Below the pieces are notes generated by a model. That model searched no databases. It was not told where the DNA came from and was given only the letters and a program-made list of their open reading frames with translations. From the NCBI RefSeq assembly GCF_000002425.4, contig NC_037253.1:5304178-5368177 (forward strand): a stretch of 64,000 bases of DNA, read 5' to 3'. The translations under genes and the position numbers were made by a program. Positions 49,786-61,007 of this stretch are shown here, piece after piece. How positions within the stretch are numbered: position 1 is the stretch's first letter; each line of letters opens with the position of its first letter. The stretch comes from Physcomitrium patens (taxonomy: Eukaryota; Streptophyta; Bryopsida; Funariales; Funariaceae).

Positions 49786-50019
49786 TCAAGTGCCATTAAA
49801 CTTCTCATGTAGGATAATTCTTGGTTCTCTAATATTTGAAGGACATTCCACCACAGGAAAAAGGACATGGTTTGGTGCAGATATTGAAGCAGCTCCAACC
49901 ATTTCTATATCTTCACTTCCTGCCAATCTTGTTGCTCTTTGTGGTGGTAAATTGAGTTGATGCATAGCAAGCATTAATTCCCTCAATTGCTCTTGCATTT
50001 GTGCCATTACACTCTTCAT
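49786..50019 (-). pseudogene. E3 gag N-terminal part
   Basis: A 77-codon frame from Met. The first 20 residues form a Met/Gln/Leu-rich heptad-like helix, and a Pro-rich stretch follows. Its end (HEKFNGT) matches the corresponding gag position in E4. The rest of gag is broken down to the frame at 49404. Confidence 0.7.
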
Positions 50020-50251
50020 TTCAACAAGTTCAGCTATGATAACACTTAGAAGAGAGAAGATGTCTAATATCGCTCAAGACAAATAGAAGAGAGGACTTGG
50101 AAACAAAGAAAATACTAAGAACAATATCAATTTAGAAGAGGGTAATTCGCAACTTTTAATATGCTTATATCTTATCAAGAAAACGGGATAATCCACTCTT
50201 AATCAAGATTAAACAAAGCTCTAATATTATAGGTGTATTCTTGTCAATCTG

Positions 50252-50790
50252 TCAAGGACAAGAACTCGATGAAAAATCAATTCAGGCAAGTGAGCCTTCA
50301 CTCAAAGAAAAGTAACAAAATATAAATAAATAAGTATGTATATTGAAAGAGAAATTAGAATGGCTATTGCCAAAAGACAAGAAAATTAGAGACCCTTGAA
50401 ACTAGACTAGAAGCAAGAAACGAGTTGACAAGAGTGAAGAAGGCTTCACTCTTGTCTCTATATATACTATCTAACTAGGGGCTACATGGCGATGTTCTAT
50501 AGGACCTCCAATATGTGTTGACTTTATAGGATACATGCCTTGACTTACAAGACAAGTTTTTCTATGTGTGGGCTACATAGTTAGCTTGATCTTCAAGCTA
50601 ACAACATGTGTGGCATATGGCCAACTTGTTGACGACGTTTCTAATCCAAAAAGTCAATTAAAGACACTTATGAAGTCTAAGCAGCGTCTATGAAGCTTTT
50701 AGGAAGCTTCTATATTAAATACTATAGAATTAACTTACTTTTACCTACTTGTATATGTAATTATTAGCTTATATGAGTATGTCCGTGACA
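50252..50790 (-). repeat. 5' LTR of E3
   Basis: 539 bp, plus-strand reading TGTCAAGG to CCGTGACA. TATATA on the minus strand at 50464-50459 is followed within 3 bp by a perfect 13-bp inverted repeat with a 4-nt loop, 50427-50456. Confidence 0.95.
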
Positions 50791-52860
50791 CTTTGTCAAT
50801 TATTATCAAATCTTTATCCAAATTTTTTTTTAAGTTGCAGCTCCACTTACATATTTCACTTGTAAAGAAAAACTTCAATGGAATAAAAAAAACCAAAGCA
50901 TTGTTTAATGCTTTAAAAAAGGATTTTATTTTTGTACCAACTTTATATTATATTGACTTCTCTTAGGCATTTTTTATGAAAATAGATGCATCAAACTTTG
51001 CCTTGGGTGCAGTATTGGGACAAATGAAAGTAGATAACAAATTCTATTTATTAGTTTTCTATTTTAAAAAACTTTGAGCAAATAAGATTAATTATGAGAT
51101 CCACAATAAAGAGTTCCTTGCAATTGTGGATTTATTTTAAGAATGGCATCATTATTTATAAGACACTTTGAGCCAAATCACCATGTATACAGATTAGAAG
51201 AACTTTGAATACTTTATGTTAGCTTGTATTTTAAATCATCACCAAGTTCATTGTTTTTATCAAGATTTGATTTCAAGATGACTTATTAACTAGAAAAACA
51301 ACAAGGTTTATTAGACGCCCTTTCTAGATGTTTTTATCTTCTACCAAAAGAAAGAGATACATCTTTTGATCAATAAAGAATAATTCTCTTGAAATTAGAG
51401 TATTTTCACCTTTGAATAATAAAATCAACATTAATTGTTGATTCAATTTTTGTGAAGCAAATTCAATTAAGTATGTCCTTTGATCTTCTTATCTATGATA
51501 TTAAGAATAATTCTTCTAAATCTCATAATACTTCTAAGTTCAAATTTTTAAAAAATCTACTCTATTTTGAGAGATAGTTATATATTCCAAAAGGTGGAGC
51601 ATAATTACATGTTCTTCAAGCTTGTCATGACTTTCCAATAATCAAATATTTTGGATATAATAAGACTTTGGAGCTAATATTGAGAGATTTTTAGTGGCCT
51701 CAAATATAAAAGGTATTTATAGACTTTGTATAAACATGTGATATTTTTTTAAAATCCAAAACTCCTTGCCATCGATTTTATGGACTTCTTCAACCATTAT
51801 CTATTCCAAAACAATCATATTCTTCTATTTCTTTAGATTTTATCAAAGATCTTTTAGTCTCACGTTTATATGATTCTATATTTATAGTAAAAGATTTTTT
51901 TATTAAGATGACTCATTTTGTATCATATACAAGATCTATCACAAGTAAAAAAATGACTAAAATGTTTTTTAATAACATCTATTACTATCAAAGATTGCTT
52001 AAAGATACTATATTGGATAGGAAGATTCAATTTGTATTAAGATTTTCCAGAATCCTTTTTAAGATTTTAAAGATGGATATAAAGCTCTCTTTGGCTTTTC
52101 ATTCTCAAACTGATAGATAAATGGAATAGGTGAATCAAGTTTTAAAGCAATATTTGAGATATATCATCAATTATCATTAAGATATTTAGACAATTCTTTT
52201 ATCATTGGCAAAGTTTGCATATAATAATTTGATACATTCTTCTATTCAACAAACACCTTTCTTCATCGATTATGATTATCATCCATAATTTGATACTTTT
52301 GACTTTTTTAAAGTTGATAATCTTATAGCAAAAGATTTGGCAAATCATTTGTCAAAGCTATATGCAACAATGGAGGTGCAGTTAAAGAGAGCTCAAGAAC
52401 AACAAACGATTAATGTATTTTCTTATGACAAAAAACAACCACAATTCAATAAAGGTAACAAGATATGATTACTTCATTGCAATATCAAGACTACTCATCC
52501 TTCTGAGGAGTTGGACTATTGTAGGCTTGAACCTTTTCTTATTTATGAACAAATCAATCTTGTTGCTTATTGATTACATCTATCAAAGTCTATAAAGATC
52601 CACCTCATATTTCACATGTCTCTTTTTGAGCCATATAAGATAGTAAATATCTTGAAAAGAAGACAAATGTCACTTCTTTCTATAGAAATAGATAATAATT
52701 AAGAATTTGAAGTAAAAGAAGTTTTTGATTCAAGGTGGTATTAAAATATGTTGAAATATCTTGTTCATTGGTACAAATATTATATTAATGAATGCACATG
52801 GAAACCAACAAAAAATCTTACAAATGCAGCAAAGAAAGTTGAAGCTATTTATTGATGACA
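50791..52860 (+). pseudogene. E4 RNase H, integrase and chromodomain relic (3' part of pol)
   Basis: Continues E4 pol after E3, starting with the duplicated CTTTG. RNase H is recognisable at about 50970-51330 (Met-Lys-Ile-Asp-Ala-Ser, then EIHNKEFLAIVD). Integrase follows, with a 71-codon frame at 51908-52120 (a YYYQRLLKD motif, then FVLRFSRILFKILKMDIKLS). A chromodomain remnant at about 52700-52850 shows FEVKEVFDSR, then Trp-Lys-Pro-Thr-Lys-Asn-Leu. Stops occur in all domains. Confidence 0.75.
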
Positions 52861-53425
52861 TCCATCAAAATCTTTACTATAAAAGAAATAAGATCCAAAG
52901 AAGATAACATTCTACCTTCTATCCTTGCTTGTAGCTTCTCTTTATTTATGATGTTAAAAAGTTGGAGAACCAACAACAAGCAAATTCAATTCAAGAGCTT
53001 TTATTTGTTGACTTATTAAATGAGACATTGTAATTGTTATATTTTTTAAGAGAATATAATCAAGATGGAGATCCTCAAGAATAACATATTCTTCCTTGAA
53101 TAAATGGCAAAATACAATGTATTTAGTATCATAACCTTGGAAGAGACTCTCAATGTTTGATAAATTTTTTAGAAGTAGAAACAACTCATGACAATGTTTC
53201 AAATGTTTTATTTGAAGGAAGTTACAAAGGCTTCAAAAATGATCAAATAACAAAGTAGTCTCCTTATCTTGGTATAGGATATTATCGATGGCTGAAAAGA
53301 CCTATCAACCATCTTTGAAGAAAACAAAGATCTAAGTATGTGGCAAATACAATTTGTGACATCTTAGATTTCTTAAATATATGAAGACCACTCCTCATCA
53401 AACTCATTCCTAAAAAGTGGAGTAA

Positions 53426-53954
53426 TGTTACAAACATACATATTGATTCTAATATTTATCTATGTGATTAAGTAGAAATAAATAAAAATAAATTTATTTT
53501 ATAATATTTTTTAAAAAAACTTCCTTGAAGCTTCATAGATACTACTTTGACTTTACATGTATTTATAGTTGATTGGTAGGATGGAAACTTAGTCAAAAAA
53601 TTAACCACATATTGATAGCTTACAAAACAAGTTAACTATGTGGCATACATATAAAAAACTTATCTTGTAAGTTAAAGTACGTGTCTTGCAAAGTCAACAC
53701 ATTTTAGAGATCTTATAAAGCATCGCCATGTAGCTCTTAGTAAAGAATATATATGGAGGCAAAAGTGAGGCCTTCTTCACTCTTGTCAATGCCTTTTTAT
53801 TCTTTAGTCTTCTTTCAAGACTTTTTAATCTTCTTGTCTTTGGTAATAGTTATTCTAGTTTAATAGCATATTATCTTTGAATGAATTTTTAATTTTTTTT
53901 AATGACATAAGATAATATTAAAGATTTCTTTTTTCAAGATTCATATCCTTGACA
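53426..53954 (+). repeat. 3' LTR of E4
   Basis: Starts TGTTACAAACATAC after a purine-rich tract (AAAAAGTGGAGTAA, the decayed polypurine primer) and ends CCTTGACA. It is followed by the target duplication TATTA. The near-TATA inverted repeat is at 53760-53785, with two arm mismatches. Confidence 0.85.
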
Positions 53955-55119
53955 TATTATTAAAATATCTTTTGTAGACAATTCTTGTGAAGCTATCTCA
54001 TAAGTATTGTATCTTCAAGTTTATTTCTTAAAAGAATTTCTTTCTTTTGTATCATCAAAATTTCTTCTTTTCTTTTCTTCCATTAAGGCTTTATGTTGGC
54101 TCTTAATAATATATGCATGAACTAAAAAAGCTTCTACAAGATCTTGCCAACTTATTATATTACGTATTATAGTTGTAATTTTTAATAATACTTTTTAAGG
54201 CATCTCTTTTTTTTTTTGCATCATACAAATGGAAAAAGTCCAAAATCGACTTATTTCTATACTTCCATCAAAGTTATCATCTATCCTAGTATCATAAGTT
54301 GTACTTTTATTACTACTACATGTGTTATTAAATAATCTTAAATCAATACTCTTATACCTCTCTTATCAGAATTGATTTGAAAGAGGTCCCTTATATCTTT
54401 TGATGCTAATTTTCTATTTTTTTTAAAAACAACTCTTAGTTGAACCATGTCATTAAATTCATTATAATCCTTCCTTGTATGAGAAGCATTGTCACATCAA
54501 ATGCATCTTTGTATATACTTTTATTTAAAAATAGCCTTCAAATTATTTGTAGAAGTCTTTTCTTCAAGTCTTGTTAATTTGATTTAAAAAATCTCACATC
54601 CCATGTATAATCTCTTCAACTCCTACATCTTATTTTTTTAATATATGCACTAGAGATTGAATAATAAGCATTTTCAATTGTATTGTATGCACTTGAATTT
54701 TAGATGCTTGTACTACTCTACGAATATTAATCCTATTTTTCTTCTTTTCTTATTATGCAAGTACATCCAAAATATCTTCAACATTTTTCTACTTTATTAT
54801 CAATCCTTCATCTTCTTTTTTATCTTCAAGAAGAAATTCCAATTTTTTTATAATTTTCTATTAGCAACTTGAAGAAATAATTTAATCTTAATTAGTTCTA
54901 ATATTAATTTTTATTTCTTTGATAATCAAGAATATTTCCTTTCAAACTTTCTTAATAGCTCTTTTACTTATAAATTCTTATTGGGCCGCTTAATTCATTT
55001 TAAAAATAATTTCTTCATAATACAATAGCTGTCTTCCAAGAAATATTTTCCTTTTAATGCATGTGAAAATATCTTCTATGAACTCCTATAATGCTTCATA
55101 ATTGATATAACATGTTCCT
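53955..55119 (-). pseudogene. Gag relic of second gypsy clade with zinc knuckle
   Basis: The right flank of E4. At 54505-54464 the minus strand encodes a CCHC-type knuckle of the form Cys-Ile-(stop for Trp)-Cys-Asp-Asn-Ala-Ser-His-Thr-Arg-Lys-Asp-Tyr, where the last Cys is Tyr (G-to-A on the coding strand). A long open but decayed stretch follows. It is probably the same clade as the RNase H/integrase relic at 28.9-30.5 kb; that link is inference. Confidence 0.5.
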
Positions 55120-55658
55120 TATCATAAACATACGTATTTATTCTAATAATTATCTATATGATTAGATAGAAGTAGATAAAAGTAAATTATTTTTATAATA
55201 TCTTTTAAAAAAGCTTCTTAAAAGCTTCATAGATGTTGCTTTGACTTTACATGTATTTGTAATTAATTGATAGGATAAAAACTTGGTCATTAAGTTAGCC
55301 ACGTATACCAAGTGTTAATAGTTTGTAGAACAAGTTAACTATCTGGATTGCATATAGATAACTTGCCTTGCAAGTTAAGACATGTGTCTAATAAAGTCAA
55401 CACATGTTAGAGGTCTTATAGCATATTGTCATGTAGATTCTAGTTAGAATGTATATATGGAAGCAAGAGTGAAGCCTTCTTCACTCTTGTCAATGCCTTT
55501 CTAATCTTTATTCTTATTTCAAGACTTTCTAGTCTTCTTGTCTTTGGCAATAGCCATTCTAATTCAATAAATTATTATATTTGAATTATTTCCTTGTCTT
55601 TTTGAATGACATAAGAATATGTTGAGGATTTCTTTCTTCAATATTTATGTCCTTGATA
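55120..55658 (+). repeat. Solo LTR (family A)
   Basis: 539 bp matches the E4 LTRs end to end, with no internal element sequence on either side. The start TATCATAAACATAC is a drifted TGTCACAAACATAC; the end is CCTTGATA. Flanking 5-mers (TTCCT, TTCTC) resemble each other only partly. The near-TATA palindrome at 55464-55489 is perfect (11-nt arms CAAGAGTGAAG, loop CCTT). Confidence 0.8.
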
Positions 55659-56400
55659 TTCTCTTATCTTTAGTATTGTGGCAAGTCCAAATAGTTCAAT
55701 CATCTACTTTTTGAAAACTTGATTTAATTCTATTTTTTGTACATAACATCTTAAATACTTTGAAATGTCTCTTCCTTCAAATTAGTCAATTTCTTTAATA
55801 ACATCTATATTTTTATTTTTTACCATATAGTTATATTATTACACGACAAAAATAAGTACTTGGGCTAATTAGCACATATTTAAAGTATCTATGGAAATAG
55901 AATAAGAACCTTATCTCTCTTATACTATAGAATACTATTATGAGTCAAAATATTAAGAATATATAATAAAAAAATAGACTTAAAAGTTATTATCAATATG
56001 CCATTAAAAATTCTTTATTAAAATTTTAAAAGAAACAAATATTTCAAAGAAGTGCCTTACAACTTTTAGATTAGTTTTAAAAACCTTTTATTTTATTAAA
56101 GTTTTAATAAAGATATTACACCAAATAAAAGAAGTATAATTTTACATGTAGTAGTTTTTTAATAGTTGCATGATTTACAACTATGAAGCTACTTTTATGT
56201 TTTTTTTTCCAAAAAATAATTACTTATATAAGTATTTGATATTTATTTCTATTTATTTTAATTTACTTCTATTTATTAAAGTAATATTAATATCTTTTAA
56301 AATTTATAAAATTCCACAATAATATCAACATTTTGACTCAATTCTTAAATATTATACAAGATAAACTTTGTTTTTTTCCAATTATGTTGTAACTTATACA
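55659..56400. other. AT-rich relic DNA, no gene seen
   Basis: Probably continues the gag relic interrupted by the solo LTR, but no domain can be read. Confidence 0.4.
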
Positions 56401-57650
56401 AAATTTAACAAAGAAGCACAAAAATCATTCTACTTAATTCTAATTGATAGTTGTTGTAATTTTGATGCATATGTAGATACATTCAAATTTTTTATTATAA
56501 AATCTATTTTTTGTTGATTGTTGTACCATCTATATTACATTCTCTATGCATGGCTCTAAACTTAGCTAGAAATGCCTCTAGGATTTTGAATATTTGATCT
56601 TATCTATCATAAATTGATGCCAATTTGTAAAAGCTTGTCTATCATAAAATATTCCAATTAATATTACTTTAACTTCTTTGGTTAGATAACTTAGTCATTG
56701 GAGCTTAATAACCAAAATAACCAGAATGATAAATTTCTAAAACATGAATCTAATTTCATCAAACTTCTCCAAATATGCCACTCTTTGTTATTTACCAAAT
56801 GTAATTGCATTTCTATAACCAAATTGAATTAATACAATTATTAAAGAAACTCTTACAATCTTTGTTTTATCTTCAACATGTGTAATTAATGTTAGTTGAG
56901 GTGGTAAACAAAGTAGATGAATAGCAAGAGTTAATTCTTTCATTTCTTATTGCAATTATAGAATGATATTCTTTATTTTTATTATTTATATCATAACTAT
57001 AATAATTAGAGGATCTTTGAAAAAATAAAAGATTGAAGGATAAAAAAATGAAATATTACAACAACAATATCAAAAATAAGATGAAGTTAATCTACAAATG
57101 CTAAAAGACTTTGATGTTATCAAGAAGTAGAGGTAGTTTATTTTTTATTAATGAAATATTAAGATATGATATTGCACATGTAAGTTTTTACAAACTATCA
57201 AGAGTATGAATCTAAAAAAACTTTTGAAAACACAATATATTCATATAAATCTAAAAAAGAAGAAAGAAGTTCAAAAAGAATTATAGATAATCAACTAGAG
57301 TATATACTAGAATAACTATTAAGAAGTAGAAAGAACTAGAGAGTCTCCAATTAAGATTGGAACACAAATTCTACTCTAAAAAAAGAATGAGTAAGGTCTT
57401 AATTGTGTCTCAATATTACTAGATAATAAAAAAACACATGTTGAAATTTTCTAAAGACTACAAGGCTTATGGACTAAGGATCTAAGTTGTAGGATGGTTC
57501 TGTAGGGACTTCTTAAAGGTAAGAAACTTATAAGAGAAGTTTGCATAGCCATATAGCATATCTAGGAAAAATGTATACATTAAATTTATATATAGAAAGC
57601 TATCTTGAAGTTTTTAAAAAATATATTTTCTACTTAAAATGTTCAATAGT
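56400..57650 (-). mobile_element. Decayed family A chromovirus piece: gag start plus 5' LTR
   Basis: Minus-strand sequence at 57060-56400 aligns with gag of E3 (50040-49460), for example around AACTTAGCTAGAAATGCCTC versus the E3 segment near 49595. Upstream, 57207 to about 57650 is a strongly drifted family A LTR, recognisable by its start (TATCAAGAGTATGAATC) and by the TATA/palindrome region near 57370-57420. The rest of the element is missing. Confidence 0.55.
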
Positions 57651-57664
57651 ACTAGTATCCAATA

Positions 57665-57845
57665 CATATGATGGTATTTGGTAACAAAATCAATTACTTG
57701 ACTCAATAGTTCAAGATTATTCAAGCTAAATAATAATTATTATTTTTATTATATCTATTATTATATTTTATATTTTTTAATAAATTAACTAAATCATCTT
57801 ACTTGATATTAATTAATAGTTATAAACATAGTAATGCACCATTTA

Positions 57846-57850
<5 letters not shown>
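57665..57850 (-). pseudogene. Another chromovirus gag fragment
   Basis: Plus-strand text from AATCAATTACTTGACTCAAT onwards aligns with E3 gag near 49360-49490. It abuts the LTR above, so that LTR probably inserted into this older gag. Confidence 0.5.

Positions 57851-57888
<38 letters not shown>
57845..57888. repeat. (TA)n microsatellite
   Basis: About 20 TA units; a second short (TA)n lies near 57958-57976. Confidence 0.9.
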
Positions 57889-57889
<1 letters not shown>

Positions 57890-57890
<1 letters not shown>

Positions 57891-59218
57891 ATTTTATTTT
57901 TGGCTAAAAATTGAAACTTATGTTGATTATTATATGAATTGCACCAAGCTTTATTTGTGTATATATATATATATACAATGAAATTGAGCTAGAATTTGAT
58001 GTTTTTATCATTAGATAGTAAAATAATTTCAAAACAATATTGATAAATATAATTTTTTTAGAATTCAAAAACACCTACTAATATTCACATGACTACGTGA
58101 TTTTTGAATTTATATATTAAAATAATATGTATTTTTAAAATAAAATTGTATATTATTTATTTATACATGTATAAATTCTAAGTTTATTTTTAATTTGATT
58201 ATTTTTAGAAAAAAATAAAAACATATAATATATTCATTGTTAGTAGAAAATCTAGATATCAAAATTTTATCTTCTAACTTGGATTTAGAACTACTATATA
58301 TATCTAGAATAAATTATTTAAAATATGGAAGGAATTTAACCTACTAGTTAAAAGACTCGTGTTTCTAATTTATAATTAAGTTATTTTTGTAGTGGGTGTT
58401 GTATTAATCAAATCAATTACTACAACTTTTGTCATCATATTGATGACATTGAAATCAATCTAAATCAATCTAAATCTTGGAAATTTCAAGTAAAATCTGG
58501 CTACAATCAACTTCAACATTTAAATTGATAAATTCATGAATGAGTTTTAAATTTTACCACTGCAAGTTAATAGGACTGAATCTTGCAACTGAAAACTTGC
58601 TTTGAAGGGTATTCTTTTGTCTAAATGTAAAATAAGTTTTAAAAATCGAAATAAGACCAATAATTAGTCATTTCATCACACAATCATGTGATCAGAGCCA
58701 TTTTCAGTGATAGAGTTTGATGCCATTGACTTTGGTGCTTTGAAAGTTTTATATTAAATACTCACAAATGGTTTACATATCATTGCTTTTGCTTCAATGC
58801 ATTCTAATGCTGCAGAGTGCAATAATTCAGCTCAATGTTTTGATTAGTCAACACTAACTTAAAATATTAACATCATGCTCTGGTTTTGTTTGGCAAGCTA
58901 GTGATTAGATTAATTAATCACAACTCATTGTTGTAGTTAATTCAGTTACAACAGCTTGATAATTACATATACTGTTGATAGTAAAAGCGTTCTCAACCAC
59001 ATTCAAGTAAGTCAATACACATACTTAAATAATTTACACCAATATTAAGTTTACTGTATCAACCTGATTATTAAGTAACTCGTGTTGTTCTAATTGCAAT
59101 AAATTTTAAAGTGATTAAACATTTTAAAGACTAAAATGCAAAATGTGGTCTAAAATTATTTAGTTGGGAACCTCTTGACGGTGGACCAGCAATGTCAATT
59201 TTGACGATGTAATCCCAT
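57890..59218. other. AT-rich DNA, no gene seen
   Basis: No gene, domain or LTR recognised. Base composition becomes more balanced after about 58600, towards the gene island. Confidence 0.5.
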
Positions 59219-59412
59219 CCACTGAAAACCCTAATTGTAACCTTAATCTTAACTCTAATTACTACCCTAATTAAAACCCTAATTGCAACCTTAATCTCGA
59301 CACTAATTCAAATCCTAATTGTAACCTTAATCTTAACTGTAATTGCAACCCCAATTGTAACCTTAATCTCAACCCTAATTGAAATCCTAATTGTAACCCT
59401 TATTGTAACCCC
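59219..59412. repeat. Telomere-like degenerate minisatellite, unit about 12 bp
   Basis: About 16 imperfect copies of AACCCTAATTGT-type units (variants AACCTTAATCTT, AATCCTAATTGT, AACCCCAATTGT). It shares CCCTAA with the plant telomere repeat CCCTAAA but has a longer period. It marks the border between AT-rich DNA and the CYP74 island. Confidence 0.8.
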
Positions 59413-60974
59413 GATGCTCCGACATCTGTCGTTTTCTGTATAGAACTCACTGAGTGAGCGGATTTCTTGGTGTATTTTTCACTATCGCGTCATTCGGTTA
59501 ATGTGCATTTTCAGGCCTTCGATGCAGTTCCAAGTTCTGGTGAGTTTTCGTCGAACTTCGGAATGCATTGGATCGGCAGTGACGCATTCAATGTGTAAGC
59601 CGTGCGTCATTCTTCTTCAGAGACATGCAGCTGTTTCTGCTGCTGCTGCAAGTGGGTGTGTTCCTCTATCACCATGCACCAGACACGAGGGGATCTAATC
59701 CGCGTATTATGCGGCACATCGGGACTTGTGAATGTATTCTATATTGGGATTTGGGTTAATTGTCCAGAGATTCTAGGCTGTTATCATGAGCACTGCAGAT
59801 GCGGTGTTGGATATAGTTTTGAATTCCAAATTGGCCCGTCTCGGTTTCACCTCATTGACTACTTCGGTGCCCCGAGGGTAAAACGACCCTCTTCAAACGA
59901 TCCGCCGGAGCTTCTGCACCCTACGGGCTGGGTTAATTCTTCGCATCTGGTAGGGGCTGTTTGACTTTCTGGATGATGTTGGGGATGCTGTGGGAATTTA
60001 ATCAGTGACTTTGACCAGTGGAGCGCAATGTGCATAAGATTCCGATCACATGATTGAACGAGCAATTGAGTACAGACAGTTTTATTCCATATCGGAATCC
60101 AAATCGTTGCTCGTTGTCTCTGACAGTAACACTCGAAGGCGTGAGGAATGGGATACAGCTGCCCACGATTGCTCTTGCTGCTCTTTTGATTGAAATTGTC
60201 TGTTTGTAACACCATCCTTGCAGCGAAGTTAGAATCAAAAAACGATTAGCTCAAATCGAATCATGGCTTAGACTGTGCTCATGCAGGAAATATGAAAGTT
60301 TGCTAAAATAAAGTGGACCTGGTTGGATTCAGAACCACGCTTGCACACCTAGGTGTCCACTAGACTCTAGTCGCAGAACCTATGTATGAACTTGCTAAAC
60401 CTTAATTGTGAACATGCTTTCAGTTTGCCAGGTCCCCAATTTTTTCAGGTACTTCTCCTCTGAAATTTCGGCTTGTGATGGGAGGTCCAATGTCATCATC
60501 GTTTGCCTGAGTAGGTAGGAACCTGGGAAGGAGATTCCTCTAACGGCAATTTCCTTGACCGAGTGAAGCGGGCAATTAGTGAGGAACTGCTTTGCAATCG
60601 TATGCTTGCGACGTACTACTTCACTTGAATTTCACGATAAGAAACATGTGCATATTATGCACAATCTGATTGCATGATGGCCTCTCCCGAGATAGGGTAC
60701 GATGCTTTAGGATATAAATTATTGTACGTGAGAGTTTTATTTAGTTCTCGAACCAACTTATAAGAATCTCTTCTAGAGTTCAGCGCCGATCTGAACCTGA
60801 TTCCGATCTAACTTTCATGTGCTGATGCTTCGATTGCGACACCAAAGGCCATCATTCGATGAAAAAATGAAATTTCCACTGCCGAGAAAAAAGACATTTT
60901 CTTGTACACTAGAGACGTGGTTCACAAGGCTAACTAGTTTGCATCCCCAGGACTAACTCGAACTCATTACTGTG

Positions 60975-61007
<33 letters not shown>

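Larger units (their letters stand above)
44446..50790 (-). mobile_element. Full-length chromovirus E3 inserted in E4
   Basis: Minus-strand Ty3/gypsy chromovirus, 6345 bp, with both LTRs (50790-50252 and 44985-44446). The exact target duplication CTTTG lies at 44441-44445 and 50791-50795. The polypurine tract (rc GAAGGAGGGGAGTAA, 45001-44986 area) abuts the 3' LTR, and a decayed Met-tRNA primer site (rc TAATATTAGAGCT, about 50219-50232) lies about 20 bp inside the 5' LTR. All domains are present in order: gag, zinc knuckle, protease, RT, RNase H, integrase, chromodomain. By eye the two LTRs differ at about 40 of 540 positions, mostly transitions, so the insertion is not recent. Stops and shifts make it non-autonomous now. 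Confidence 0.95.
39973..53954 (+). mobile_element. Old chromovirus E4, split by the insertion of E3
   Basis: Plus-strand element in two parts, 39973-44445 and 50791-53954, interrupted by E3. The LTRs are 39973-40499 and 53426-53954. The flanks carry an exact 5-bp target duplication TATTA (39968-39972 and 53955-53959). The order is gag (40723-41727), protease (about 43127-43500), RT (43700-44400), RNase H (about 50880-51330), integrase (51640-52120) and a decayed chromodomain (52700-52850). Without E3, and without a further insertion of about 1.3 kb at 41815-43115, it is about 6.3 kb, like E3. AT drift and stops are heavy throughout, so it is older than E3, as nesting requires. Confidence 0.9.

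Noticed and set aside
54657..54872. 71-codon Phe/Tyr-rich frame
   Set aside because: AT-driven composition, antisense to the gag relic; no family.
59602..60215. 120- and 118-codon opposing frames
   Set aside because: They overlap on opposite strands and have no recognisable domain; at most a small exon may lie here (see finding at 59786).
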